Shown: positions 47,662 through 59,929 of the stretch, in pieces
Numbering within the stretch: the stretch's first letter is position 1
How the letters are laid out: each line of letters opens with the position of its first letter
Assembly: GCA_022606135.1 (NCBI GenBank)
Contig: JABYQN010000001.1
Location: 3,038,001 to 3,102,000 of the forward strand
DNA from: Fomes fomentarius
Taxonomy: Eukaryota; Basidiomycota; Agaricomycetes; Polyporales; Polyporaceae
Length of the DNA: 64,000 nt
Direction of reading: 5' to 3'
Notes under the pieces: generated by a model
Seen by the model: only the letters and a program-made list of their open reading frames with translations
What the model was told of the DNA's origin: nothing
Database searches by the model: none
Position numbers and translations under genes: made by a program

Positions 47662-48665
47662 CTACCGCACGTCCGCATTGTCCTGCACGAGGTCCCCATT
47701 CAGATGTGTCGTGTCCGCATAGCTCAGAAGCACGCCTTTCCCGTCCGGATACAGCTCCACAACGGATATCGACGCGTTGAAGCACCGGGATATAGTGACA
47801 CCCTCCGCCGCGCGCACCTTCCTGCTCCCGATTAGGTTCGTCACCAGACTCCCAATAAGCCCCCCGTGCGACACTACCAGGATATGCACGGGCTCAAAGT
47901 CTAGCTCAAGCCCGCTGATGTCTGCAGCGGTGTTGGTGGGCTCTGGCGCTTGGGCGGAGAGGAGCTTGAGTTTGGACTCGAGCTCGGACGCATTGCGCTG
48001 GACGTGTCTGAGGATGGACTCGTTCCACCACTTGACGCTGCGTGCCATGAAGTCTACGATGGGCTCGAGGTTTGGAGGCGGGTCGAGCCGCTTGGCGATG
48101 CTCCCGCCCTGCCAGTCGCCCATGAACTACGTCACGGTCGTGGACGGTAGTAGGTGGATATCAGTAACACAGCACGTGAGGGACGATTGGATTTGAGTAC
48201 GAGTTTGAAAAAGAGAAACACGCACCCGTTCTCGAAGAGCTTCCGTCGTCTGCAGCGGGACGCCCGGGTGTTTCTCCACGATGATTTCTGCAGTCTGGCA
48301 GGGCCACAACAGTGCATGCATACACGAAGCCCAGGCACGTCGGATGCACATAGGTAGAGGAATTATTCATCCATTTCGCCGCCGTTCAGCTATAGCTGAA
48401 TACTGACCTTCCTCGCGCGCTGCAAATCGCTACTATATGCGAAACCAAACTGCACGTCCTCGAGCGCGTCCGCGGCTAGCTGCGCCTGCTCGACGCCTGC
48501 GTCGTTCAGCGGCGTGTCCAGCTGGCCCTGCACGATCCCCTGCCGGTTGTGCTCCGTCTCGCCATGCCGCACGATGTACACCCGCGCCACGACCGTGCCT
48601 GCGTCAACGTTGCTGGTGGTGCTGGTGGGGCTTCGAGCGTGTTCGCTGGCGGCGGGGACCGTCAT
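47662..48665 (-). CDS. Histidine phosphatase superfamily protein (phosphoglycerate mutase/TIGAR-like)
   Basis: The phosphohistidine motif is plain: VARVYIVRHGETEHNRQGIV followed by QGQLDTPLNDAGVEQAQLAA. Exon 2 adds TAEIIVEKHPGVPLQTTEAL and exon 3 starts at FMGDWQGGSIAKRLDPPPN. The second catalytic His lies in PVHILVVSHGGLIGSLVTNL. These elements, three exons and about 265 residues fit the broad phosphatase branch near TIGAR and fructose-2,6-bisphosphatase more than a glycolytic mutase. The substrate cannot be read from sequence. The N-terminus before VARVY is Ser/Thr-rich and probably flexible. A first-exon start at 48665 (MTVPAASEHARS) was chosen as the nearest ATG before the domain. Confidence 0.87.
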
Positions 48666-49487
48666 CGATAGCGTAGTGCAAGTGCTAGATGGAAGTGACT
48701 CGGATGCCCGGATGAGCGGATCGAGTTCAAGTTGGGGAGTCGGTGAGCTCGATACTTGAGGGCGGCAAGTCGGACGCGGAGGCGGATCGGTCCGATGGGC
48801 CTGACCCCGTTACTTATCTAGATGATGATCGAGACTGCGATGCTCAGACTCGGACTCCTATGACCGCGCGGTGCTACAATTAATGGTGCCTGACGTACCG
48901 TGCGAGGGGATGCGTCGAAATAGCCCCTCAGTTCAGAAGACTAATGGTATCTGACTTTTGAGCAATGGCAGCGACTTGGGCCAATAACCGCGTTGGAGAT
49001 TGCCATCTACTTGGTGAAGCAGATATTCGGCGCATACCTATCCGTACTCGCGAAGGGACCCTCCAACTTAGATTTGGCTGTGAGATACCGTCAATCCGAC
49101 TAAATGAGAATCGCAGACGCTGCGTTATATTGGGTCATGATTCTCGTTGCATTGGCTGCGTCCTGAGGCAGTCTGCCAACCATATACGTCATATCAGTAC
49201 TCAGTAGCAGTGTAATAAGGGCGAGATATCTATCACTCACTTAGCCAGAACTAAGCGGTTGCACTACACATTTTGGTTGTGCAGTGTGCAGAGGCAACAA
49301 CATATAACTCATGTCGGAATGCGATAAGAGACAAATGAATGCGTGTGTGATGCAGAAACGACTAGATACATAATAAAAAGGCGGCCATATCGAGGGCTCA
49401 TAGTGCACTTCAGAGTCCAGACAGTCTAATTACGTATAAACAATGCGACAGGACATACTGCAAAGCAAAAACGAGGACAGTGTACGT
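48666..49487. other. Intergenic region of about 0.8 kb
   Basis: It lies upstream of the phosphatase and downstream of GTR1. The right half is more AT-rich than the genes around it. No motif-bearing frame or RNA gene was seen. Confidence 0.45.
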
Positions 49488-50737
49488 TTATCCAAGCAGG
49501 CTATCGCCTTGAAGCTCTTCAAATTTTCGTCGTGCGAGGCGGATGTTCATCCGCAGCGCCGCCGTTTCTGCAACGGGCCACGATTGTCAGGCATGTCGCA
49601 GCATGCAGAAAGATTCCGAGACTCACCTATTGTGGGGTCATGCACCACGATCAACACGTACGTGTTCCTCGTCAACTCATCGAGCACGGCCGTAAACTCA
49701 TGGAGCTCCATCTCCAACGCATGGAACTCCTCTCGCACGCGCGCGCAAGAATATTTGAACGCCTTGATAAGCTCCGACGTCTGCTCGTATCGTGTTGGCG
49801 ACATCTTGTGCGGATCTGGGTCGTGTTCCTCGTAGTCGGAATGACTTGTTGAGGATAAGTGCCCATTCGTGCGCGCCGAGGATGGCCCCGACGCTAGTGC
49901 GGAGGCAGTGGGTGGTGGTGGTGGCGGCGTTGAGGTAGCAATTACAAGGAAGGTCGTACGTTCGAAGAGCACGACCTCGGTGGCGCTGCATGCCGCAGCC
50001 AGTTTTGCAAGGTGGCGGGAGAGCACAGAGGCGTTCGGAATGAGAATATGGACTATCCTGGACCATGCCTAGCAGATACGAGCGCGTCATAGCGTCAGGA
50101 AATAGAATTGGGCGAATATTTGCACAGGACTCACGTTGTACAACGACTCATCGTATATGCTCGTCCCAAAGACGGTGACTTCCACACCGTCGCTCGCTTC
50201 CTTCAGCTCCTTCGTTTTCCTCGCCAGTGTCTCCGCCTTCGGCCCGCGCGCCAGGTCCATCTTGTGCACGAGCAAGAACACCGCAGCATTCGGGCTGTAT
50301 CTCTGTAGCGCACTTAGACACTGCTTGTAGTAGTCGAGGTCCTTGTCCATGTTCCGCGTCTCAACCTCGAACACGTATATCATGACACCGACGTGCTGGA
50401 AGATCGTCGACTGCTGGATAGACAAGTAGGAGTCCATGAACGCATCTTGACCGCCGCAGTCCCAGAGGTTGAGAATGAGGTCGCCGAGGAAGCGGACGTG
50501 ATTTTGCTCAACGTCTATTGTCGCTCCCAGACGCGAAGTGAGCGAGGCGGGACTGTTGGAGCTGAACAGCGGGAGTTGTAGTGATGATGATAGTATGCTG
50601 GGCCGACACTCACAAGATGAGAGAACGCATTGACGTTTTACCACTTCCCGAAGCTCCCATAAGGAGCACCTGAGTCCAACACACTTCAGTCAGATGTTTG
50701 TGGACCTCGTGCAGTGTATCCGTACCTTTTTCTTCAT
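49488..50737 (-). CDS. GTR1: Rag-family GTPase Gtr1/RagA
   Basis: One half of the Rag heterodimer that recruits TORC1 to the vacuole when amino acids are present. The first exon is just MKKK, joined to VLLMGASGSGKTSMRSLI (P-loop). Switch I follows in LTSRLGATIDVEQNHVRFLG, with the conserved Thr. G3 is LNLWDCGGQDAFMDSYL and G4 is VFLLVHKMDLA. The C-terminal roadblock domain includes IVHILIPNASVLSRHLAKLA and a Pro-rich insert (STPPPPPPTASALASGPSSA), absent from the yeast protein as far as I recall. The end has TRNTYVLIVVHDP and, after the last intron, ALRMNIRLARRKFEELQ with a stop at 49488. All G motifs are intact, so an active GTPase is expected. Confidence 0.93.
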
Positions 50738-51131
50738 GTTGGCCTGGCAGCTAAACTTGGAAGGCTACTCGGATTTCGGATAGGTGAGACGTTGCTCGCA
50801 ATCTTCTTGACTTCCGCAATAGAGAGCAATAAAAGAAGGCACAGAGACCACTCGAGTTCAAGACGAGTGACGCTTACGCGCAAGAATGCGCTTGAGAGTG
50901 TTTGGAGGTCGTTGTCACAGTTGAGCAAGAGACGATCATGGCAGTATGAGGTAAATCCTGGAAGCGCCGGCCCGAGCATTTCCAAATTGCCCTATCTCCC
51001 CGCGACGGACGAGGCTAGCAGTGGCACACGAGGCAGACATGGATGCGAGCGTTATACAGATCATTTGGTTGGTCACTTCTGCACTCGTACAGCGTCTTAC
51101 ATTCACGGTCCATTCTCCCAAGTTCTGCTCT
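50738..51131. other. Intergenic region between RIB4 and GTR1
   Basis: About 390 bp between the 3' end of RIB4 and the start of GTR1, on the same strand. It would contain the GTR1 promoter. No further gene is seen. Confidence 0.45.
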
Positions 51132-51798
<667 letters not shown>

Positions 51799-52038
51799 CG
51801 TAAGTGCACTGTGAGGGAGTAGAGTACGCGCGCGCCTCAGTCGCGAAGTCGCGCCGGATTTGTGCGGTCCGGGTTGATGTGGTCGTGTTTGGCTCCGGTG
51901 GCAGCAGAAATTTCGGCTTTCGCGCTGCTCAAAGTTGTTGGCTCATTGACTCTTCCGATTCGATCGAGCTCTGCTCTGTCCGCATTCTGTGCTTCCTGCT
52001 CGCCTGGCTTCCGGTGTCCTTGTGATCGTCGTATCGCA
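51799..52038. promoter_or_regulatory. Divergent promoter between RIB4 and SRP40
   Basis: 240 bp between two divergent start codons. No named site was recognised. Confidence 0.45.
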
Positions 52039-53743
52039 ATGGCTGTCACAAAAGGAGACGGAAGTCTTGCTGGTAATTCGTTTTTGCGCACCGAGTATCC
52101 GGAATATACTGATCGCAAGCACTTACAGCTACCTACGCCCAAATTTACGCGTTTCTGATGAAGCAGGAACATCGGAAAGCTGCGGAGGCCTTGAAGAAGG
52201 CCGTGAAGGATGTGGTGGTACTAAAGGAAGGCGCAGAGACAGAGGGACCTTCACTGGACGTAATTCTGAAGGAGTGGAAGGATTTGAAGGAGAAGGCTGC
52301 TGCGTGAGTCCTCCGTTTGTATCCGATGAGAAACTGTCTTAATATGTATGTCTCAGAGACGCATCTGATTCTGATTCTGATTCTGATTCTGACTCTAAAC
52401 TCGACGCCAGCTCTGAATGTACGGGGAGAATCACGCTTGTCAGTGTACTATACTCATCACCATGGCATACTAGCTTCTTCGGACTCGTCTGAGCCGGACA
52501 GTTCAGACTCTGACTCGGACTCATCGGACTCTGATTCTTGTGAGTACCCTTGCTATTCGCCTGGTTGTATACGAGACCTGATAGGATGCGACCCTGTTCA
52601 GCCTCGTCGAGTGCCTCCAGTTCTAAGGTGAAAGCGAAGTCAAGTACGTATTCCTGTCCTATGTATACTTTTTTCGTTCATGTCACATGAATTCATAGAG
52701 GCGAAGACCACCGTCGTGAAGCCTTCTGCGGCCAAGGAGAACAAGACGCCTACGAAAGTTCCGAAGTCGAACTCTCCGCTGCCTTCTCAGTCCAGCGAGA
52801 CCCTCTGCAGTGATGCTGCATCATCGAGCAATGGTGATGATGACAGTGACAGCAGTGACAAGGAGCCAGTGAAGAAGGGCAAGTCGAAGTCGGTCGCGAA
52901 GGTAGCCCCGAAGAAAGCGAAGAAAGCGAAGAAGGCGGAAGACTCCGACTCTGACTCTGACTCTGATACGTCTTCCGATTCAGACAACAGTGACGAGGAG
53001 ACAACAAAGGCGAGCAAGCCAAAGTCGGATGTCAAGACAGCGAAGAAGAAGGCAGCGAAGGTCTCTGACTCCTCGGACGATTCTTCGGATGGCTCAGAAG
53101 ACGAGTCCTCGGCCGAATCGTCATCAGAATCCTCTTCGGACGAGTCGTCAAAAACCAAAACCAAAACCAAGTCGGAGCAGAAGCAGAAGTCAACCAAGCC
53201 GGACACGAAGCCGACTCATGCTAAAGTAACGAAGGAAGAGGTCACAGTGACGAAGAAGCGGAGAACAGATGAAGACGGCTCCTCTGTCCCAACTGCTGTT
53301 ACGGCGAACAGTAACTCGGCACACTCGACTGATGTGCAGCAGAACGGCAATGGACGGAATAAGAAGGACGCGAATGGCGAGGGCAAGAAGCAGAGAAAGG
53401 TCAACACGCCTTTCCAGCGTATCAAGACTGATAAAGTCACCTTTGTCGACGAGCGGTTGAAGGACAACAGGTTTGAGTCGAGGGTAAGCGCATCTGCGCA
53501 TTTATACCATCGTTGCAGTGCTAAGGGACTTGGTAGGGTGCATCAGAGACAGATTATGGTGCTCGCGCCTCGCGTGATCTCATCGTGACCCGCGGCGCAG
53601 GGTTCAGGAAGGAGAAGAACAAGAAGAAACGGGGTAGCTACCATGGAGGAGAAATCACGGTGCGTTTATCTAACGGATTCGTTGGTGCATGTTGCTTACT
53701 AGACGTCCAGATGCAAAGCCACAGCTTCAAATTTACAGATTAG
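52039..53743 (+). CDS. SRP40: Nucleolar phosphoprotein Srp40/Nopp140 (NOLC1-like)
   Basis: A chaperone-like protein of the nucleolus that binds snoRNPs. The start MAVTKGDGSLA joins to ATYAQIYAFLMKQEHRKAAE, a LisH-like N-terminus. The middle alternates acidic Ser clusters (SDSDSDSDSDSK, SSDSDSDSSDSDSS) with basic Lys/Ala/Pro stretches (KKGKSKSVAKVAPKKAKKAK), the pattern of CK2-phosphorylated Nopp140. The C-terminal SRP40 domain is strongly conserved: NTPFQRIKTDKVTFVDERLK, then after an intron GASETDYGARASRDLIVTRG and AGFRKEKNKKKRGSYHGGEI, with the last exon MQSHSFKFTD. Joins in the repetitive part are less certain. It is convergent with the TilS-like gene, 84 bp apart. Confidence 0.9.
52367..52396 (+). 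repeat. Hexamer repeat (GATTCT-type) coding for Ser-Asp in SRP40
   Basis: Four GATTCT units and a variant GACTCT run in frame and encode alternating Asp-Ser, part of the acidic phospho-acceptor tract. Confidence 0.85.
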
Positions 53744-53827
53744 ACACATTACCGTCATTGTAGCTTTGGCTCTTATTGGGCACGAGGGGCTTTATCTACG
53801 AAATCAAGAGTGCCAGCGACGAGACTG

Positions 53828-55941
53828 CTATACTGCATCCAATGATCGCACGAAGTGCATCTTGATCCAACTCTGACTCTCTACAGACTCATCAGACGAC
53901 TTATCCTGCTTGTCCGTAGCTCCCATGAACGTTGCCAAGAAGCTCCCCTTCCGTGGCTCCTTGTTTTTCGTGATCGTCACCCTCGGTAACACCCATCTTG
54001 TGTCCGCATGGATATAGACTATCCATCCCTTTTTGATCCTGCCGAGCATCTTCGGGGGTATGGCGTGCAGGTGGAACTCTACCGCGAACCGACAGTCGTA
54101 CAACACCGAATACACGTCCTGGCCTTCCTTGATCGCGCTCGCAAGCCCATCCGTGACGTCCAGCACGAGAGACAAATCGTTGTTAGTGGGGTTCTTCTTA
54201 TACGGCGGCGAGCGCGAGAGCATCCAGCCTGAAATTTCGCACTCGCTCTCTGCTCGGATGGGACGCTCGCGCACGATCCAACTCCCATTCTTGTTGAGAA
54301 GGGTGAGAGACTGTGCGACGACGCCTGCTCCAGCGGTGAATCTGCACCTCCTGGTGTGTGGAGTGGCTGGCCAGAGGTGGTTGACGATGCGTCCGAAGAC
54401 GTCGCGATCGCCTTGTGCTTCGGCCCAAGGTGACCCCCAGGGTCCGTGGCTGACGTAGCGGAGACACCGGCGGACGACTGCGATCCGGACCTCGTCGCTT
54501 GTGACTTGCGCGAGATCAGGTGCTCTGAGGAGGAGCGTTGATGGTGTGGAAGGGAGGACCGCGCGATTGAGAAGTTCGGAGACTGACAATCAAGGTTAGA
54601 CACGACCGTTAAGAAGGGGATTTGGAATGTATACCTTGTGTTTCGACTTCTTCTAAGCGGATGCCGTACATTCGTACGCCTTCTCTCAGTTGGTCAACGA
54701 GAGAGAGGCTTGTTGTGGAGGGAGAAATAGGCGCCATGGCTCGAAGTCGTTCGAAATAAGGAGTAAGATCAACGTTGGTTCCTTCTGGCCCTGGGGCGAG
54801 AATACGTGTGTCCTGTGGAGAGCGCATCAGTGTGTCTCCCATTTCCAATAATCGTGGATTCCATGAACAGGTCGTCAAATTCAGGCGTACTTCCACCGAC
54901 ATGTAGCACTCTTGGTCCACAGGCTACTCACAGAGGACTCGTCAAGGGAGCTCGTGCAACTTAGCTGCTTTACGGATCCAAAGACGTCGGACTCACGTTC
55001 GTAGAAATAGCACGGCGAATGGCATTCCTTATAGTCATAGAAGGTTGGAAGTTCGTGGGATCGTTAACATAGTCAAGACCATTAGCTTCACACGTCGCGA
55101 GTAGTCTGTCCTAATGCGGTGTTAGAGCCGTGACCGCAGGGAGAAAGCACAGGTATGCACCTTCGGTATATGTAAGAACGGTCGGACAATCCAATGTCGC
55201 ATGCCAGGCTCGCCAAAAGCAAAGCAATCATTCCCCTTATGCCCCATACCCCATCGACGGAGAGGTCGCATACCAGCGATGCCGTGCGGGCTGCTGCCAT
55301 GGAACATACGCATAATAGCGGTTTCTACTTGATCGTCTGCATGATGTGCGAACGCAATCACCTTTGCGTCTACTCTCTGCATTGCAGTGAAGAGTCTGTT
55401 ATGTCGCGCTTCACGGGCGATCTTCTCGCCAGCGGAGCCCTCTCCGGGCTGCTCGGGGAAAGGTGCAGTTTCCCATGGTATCTTCTCGACCACGGACCGA
55501 ACATGCAGTCGGTTTGCTGTGCTCGTGGCGACTTCCTCCATGGAGGTTGCGGCCGCTTGTAAGTTGTGATTCACATGAATAGAGATCACCTCTTTGGGCA
55601 ATCCCTGCTCTGGTGTTGCGTTTGGCTTCTGTTCAAGCGGATCGCTCTCGAGGGCATGTTTCTTGTCTTGTTCTGCACATCAGGTGAGTCTCTCAATGAG
55701 TCTACCCCGAGTCATAATAGCTACCTAGGGAGCGTTGGATCGTGCTCGCTAACAGAAAGAGCAAAGCAGTGGAGTCGGGTCCACCAGAGTTGGCCACCGC
55801 TATAGCAACATGTCAGATAGAGTGGGCGGTAGACCGATATAACCAGCACCGGCCTATCCTTGGGGACCACCCCTGGGTTGGGATGCATTTCTGGAGATGA
55901 TGGAAGAATTCTGCTGGGGTGATCGGTGGAACGAGCTTCAT
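53828..55941 (-). CDS. TilS-like tRNA(Ile)-lysidine synthase (PP-loop ATPase)
   Basis: TilS enzymes adenylate and modify C34 of tRNA-Ile(CAU), changing its reading from AUG to AUA. The N-terminus MKLVPPITPAEFFHHLQKCI is followed, after an intron, by the PP-loop VANSGGPDSTALLFLLAST. Further blocks are PKEVISIHVNHNLQAAATSM, AKVIAFAHHADDQVETAIMR, MFHGSSPHGIAGMRPLRRWG and HWIVRPFLHIPK. The C-terminal part (RPIRAESECEISGWMLSRSP, then KKGWIVYIHADTRWVLPRVT) is longer than in bacteria and poorly conserved. The join of the first two exons requires a GC donor (intron 55800-55853), since every GT there gives the wrong frame. In eukaryotes such enzymes would act on organellar tRNA, but no clear mitochondrial signal is seen. 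The start was chosen at the first ATG in frame. Confidence 0.8.
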
Positions 55942-56258
55942 GCTCTCCGTGGCAGCGGTCTCGTCCACTGCGCAAAGAACATGATAATGATCAAAGTGTT
56001 GAGCCACGACTGCAATGGATGGACGCTACCTGGACTTATGGCTGGAGCTGTCTCGAGTGGCCAGACGCCTGCCAATAACTGTGCGGATGCGGCGTCGGTA
56101 TGGGGATCACCGCAGAGACGGTCGGCAGAGACCGAGTCTAGTGGGCGCCATGAAGGGGCGTGGTGAAGACACTGCTCTGTGTTGTTGTGGCTCTCAGGAT
56201 TTCCATCTTTTCTTCTCCTTCTTGCTCTTCTTTCGCCTCCTCTCTCTTCTTACTAGCC
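55942..56258. promoter_or_regulatory. Divergent promoter between the TilS-like and YTH genes
   Basis: 317 bp between two divergent starts, with a CT-rich stretch just before 56259 that is typical of a fungal 5' UTR. No specific site was recognised. Confidence 0.45.
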
Positions 56259-59049
56259 ATGTCCTCGCACTCGGGGAACCCCATGTCCCCTCCGCCCGTT
56301 CCCCCTGCCAACAACAGTAACAACACGGGTGGTGTGCGCAGACATCACACTATCTCAGCTTCATCGCGCACTGCTCGTCCCACCTCCAAAATCGCTCTCG
56401 GAGAACTTGACGATCCTCAGACGGAACAGCTTTGGAATGATGATGAACCCGTAGACCAGGACTGGGTTGGAGGCATCGGGGCTGTAGGCGAGAAGTCCTC
56501 GCTGCACAGGCAGGCATCTCTGCCCACTAAATACCACCGCGGTAAGTACAGTGCGATCCAACTTCCATTCTCCGACCCTTGCGATCGAAGGTGCACCCCA
56601 TGCTTAAGAGAACCGTCTGACTGGACCATCCAGCTTTCAATGGCCCGGGGGGTAGGCAAACACTGAACAGTCTCTCTGCCATCGCTGGACACGAGGGTGA
56701 CGAAGACGACTGGGTGCAGATGCAGGGTTACCGCAACGAAGACGAGGTGCGTCCTATCCCGCTGCAGCATACGATGGCTATTGATAGTTGCTGCAGCATC
56801 CGGGCATGTCCGTGTCAGACCACGGCCACGGAGTTGCAGACTCCTCGGCTTCCGCCTCGCCGCTATCTCCTCACTTCGCCGGAGGCCTACCTCACGTTCC
56901 TTCGCCTCCTCCAGGCGCTGCTGCGGGTGGTGTTCGCAGGCACCAGTCTCTCAACTATCCTCAAGGCAACAGTGGTGTGCGCCGTCTGGCTTCTGGGCTC
57001 AAGCGTGCAGGTACCCTCCAGGTGGGGGCCAAGGGCGCACCTGGAGGTCCTTATGCAGGGCCACAGAGCCCGAGTCCTACGAACGCAGATGAGGAATATG
57101 ACGACGAAAGTGCCCGAGCTGAGGAAGACTCGTACTTCCAGCAAACCGGGCAGTACCCCGGCAGTCCGATCGGCCGCTCATCGCCTTGGAGCACTCCCGG
57201 AGGCGAATGGCGCGCACAAGTAGGGGGCAACACTGCCTACAACAACGTTGGCATCGATGATGTCTCGAGGGCGCTGTCCGCGCTCGAGATCGGCCAGCAA
57301 TACGGTAATGTACAGCAGGGTCAATCTGTGCATCCACCGAGGTTCAACCCTTCGCATCCTCCACCTGTTCAGGCACCTGGCATGCGTGGCGGCAATGGCA
57401 ATGGCAATGGCTCGCGAAAGTTGCAACTCGTAACCGACGTGGATGGCCGCAACAACCAGGGCGTTCAAAGCGCATCCGCCTACGTCCCTCCCATCGGCCA
57501 TGGCCAGCCCGGTCAACAGGCCAACCGGGACGAGCAGCAAGGACAGCAGCAAGGGCACCCACACTCGCGTGATCGTGCCTTCACTGCGTCGGGCGGTGCG
57601 CCCTGGGACAACAAAGAGCGTCTTCTGGTCGGTCGCGCGTCCAACCCAAGCTTGCAGCAGCTGTATCAGCAAGGCAAGTTGGCGGAGAACAACGGCCAGA
57701 ATATTCCCAGCGTGCCGTCCATCCCCGCACAATACCTCAACCAGGCTCAGGCGCCACGTCTAGGGGCATCGGGTGCCGTGGCCAGTCTCGCGAACCAGGG
57801 TGCACAGGGTGTCAACCAAGGACAAGGCAACCAGAACGCTGGTGTCGATACATTCCTCAGCTCGCCCATCGACGTCCCCACGCTCATCGCAACGAAGGGA
57901 TACAATCCTGTCGACTTTGATACCAGGCCAGCGTTCGTGAGTAACCTCCGTCATTATGTCATTCGCCGAGATTAAGATCGGTTATAGGCGCGGTTCTTCG
58001 TCATTAAATCGTACACGGAGGACGATGTGCACAAGTCGCTCAAGTACGAGATCTGGAGCTCGACGGATCCTGGTAACAAGCGATTGGACAAGGCGTTCAA
58101 GGAGACTGCAGGACGAGGACCCATCTATCTGTTCTTCAGTGTGAATGCTAGGTTCGTGGTCCACGTTATCGCCACGGTTGGGCTTCTTTGACCGCAGCGC
58201 CGTTCCTACAGTGGGCACTTCTGCGGCATGGCCGAGATGTTGACTCCGGTACGTGACATTGAATGCGTGCCATCTACCGGTATACTGACGGCCGACTTGC
58301 ATCTAGGTTGACTATACTCGGAGCAGCACTGTCTGGGCTTCCGACAAATGGAAGGGTGTCTTCAAAGTGCGATGGATCTTTGTCCGGGACATTCCTAACG
58401 CTAGCCTGCGCCACATCCGTCTCAAGTAAGTACTCTGCACACAGCGTGCGGCCTAGTGCTGATTGCGTTTGTAGTAACACGCAAGAGCGCAAGCCGGTGA
58501 CAAACTCTCGCGACACGCAGGAACTTCTTCCAGATGCAGGTCAAGAGATGTTGCGCATCTTCCACACTCATCCAGCGAGGACATCTCTCCTTCAGGACTT
58601 CGCCTTCTACGAAGTGAGTGAACTAATACTGTAATACCGTCACGATATTCATCTCGCTACAGTTGCAAGCAATACAAAAGGTTCAAACTCAGGTTCTTTC
58701 TCAAGGCGCTGTGTCGCAGGCACAAGCGCCAGCGGCTACTCAGGCGCCGGGCACCCAGACGCAGGGTATCTCCCCTACCTCTACAGGTCAACACCCCTTC
58801 GCCATGTCAAACCCGACCGCTCTCGCATACGCCGCTCAGCAGATGGGGATACCGCAGATGAACATGGGTATGGGCATGGGCATGGGCATGGGTATGAACC
58901 CGATGTTGCAAATGCAGATGAACATGGGTACGCCCTTTGCGAGCCCTCATGCTATCCAGAGTGTCATGCGAAATCCGAGTCCAGGCCCATTGCCCGTTGG
59001 TGCACAGAACTTCATGAACCCCCTTGGTGGTGGTATGCAAGGGTTCTGA
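56259..59049 (+). CDS. YTH-domain RNA-binding protein (m6A reader)
   Basis: A reader of N6-methyladenosine in RNA. The N-terminus ([20 protein letters not shown]) and a long middle part rich in Gln, Gly, Asn and Pro ([31 protein letters not shown]) are low-complexity and could favour condensates. The YTH domain starts in [20 protein letters not shown] and continues [20 protein letters not shown], then [40 protein letters not shown] and [20 protein letters not shown]. The Trp in YEIWSS and the Trp near DKWKG fit the aromatic cage that holds methyl-A. The tail ([20 protein letters not shown]) carries a Met-Gly repeat and ends GGGMQGF. At least eight introns occur; two fall inside the YTH domain. 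Confidence 0.9.
58864..58897 (+). repeat. ATGGGC/ATGGGT hexamer repeat coding (Met-Gly)n
   Basis: A tandem in-frame hexamer encodes [10 protein letters not shown] near the C-terminus of the YTH protein. It is likely to vary in copy number between strains. Confidence 0.85.
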
Positions 59050-59929
59050 GGTGCAAGCGCAGCGTTCCCTTTCCATTCCACGGTGGCACCAAGACTGTCA
59101 TGTACATCACCACTCCCTACGCTCCAAGATATAGCCAAGTATCATGCCAAGAACTCTCGCACCTTCGATCTTGAATATAGAGTCAATCGAACCGTCGATT
59201 CGCGGACGGACGGAAGACAATACATCTGTGCACTAATGTCGTTTTATGCCATCCTTGCTACTCAAGTTGCCGTATGTTTGTCTCCTACTACATTCCCCGT
59301 TTGCACTCTCCCTGTCCGTGTATTACTAAGTACCTTCAGCAGTGCTCGTCTCTACTGTTACCATAATGACCGCTATCCCGTGCGCCTCCAAGCTCCCTCT
59401 ACGGTACGCCCCTGTGAACCATACAGAGTAACTTCCGACCGTACCCGGCTTTCTTTTGATATGCTTCCCTGCTTTCATTTCTTCCAGCTTAACCTCCATC
59501 TCACCCTCGCGATTATTGCTTTTCAACCGCCCTCCGCGCTTTACGTTACATTATTGGCATTGCGCCGACAGAAGCACACGGGACGATGAATCAGAACGGA
59601 CGTGGACTATTGAATGTGTTCGCATGTATTTGTGTCCCGTACATACGCACTGTAGTTCTTGGTTCGTTTTCTACAATCATACCGACGTCTCCTGTGTATC
59701 GGAGCATGCACACCTGGGTCTGAGCCAGTCAAACGTTTCCGCTACAAATGCCGAGATGTTTTCATTGCAAGCGCCCACGACCCGTGCTGCAGCATTCTTA
59801 TTACCCATGGGATGGCCGGCGTCTAACTTATAAGTAGCTACTGTAGTACCGTGGACGTGTGAGGGCATCTCCTCGCCAGCACGTCTCGCTTTCATCGCGT
59901 ATCCGTCTGACCCTTATCTCCGCCCTCGG
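59050..59929. other. Intergenic region of about 0.9 kb
   Basis: 3' flank of the YTH gene and 5' flank of the next gene on the same strand. The long plus-strand frame at 59083-59589 has no motif and no splice support, so it is not called. Confidence 0.45.

Noticed and set aside
52680..53206. Long antisense open frame rich in Ser and Glu opposite SRP40
   Set aside because: It mirrors the repetitive Ser/Asp codons of SRP40; such shadows arise from biased composition.
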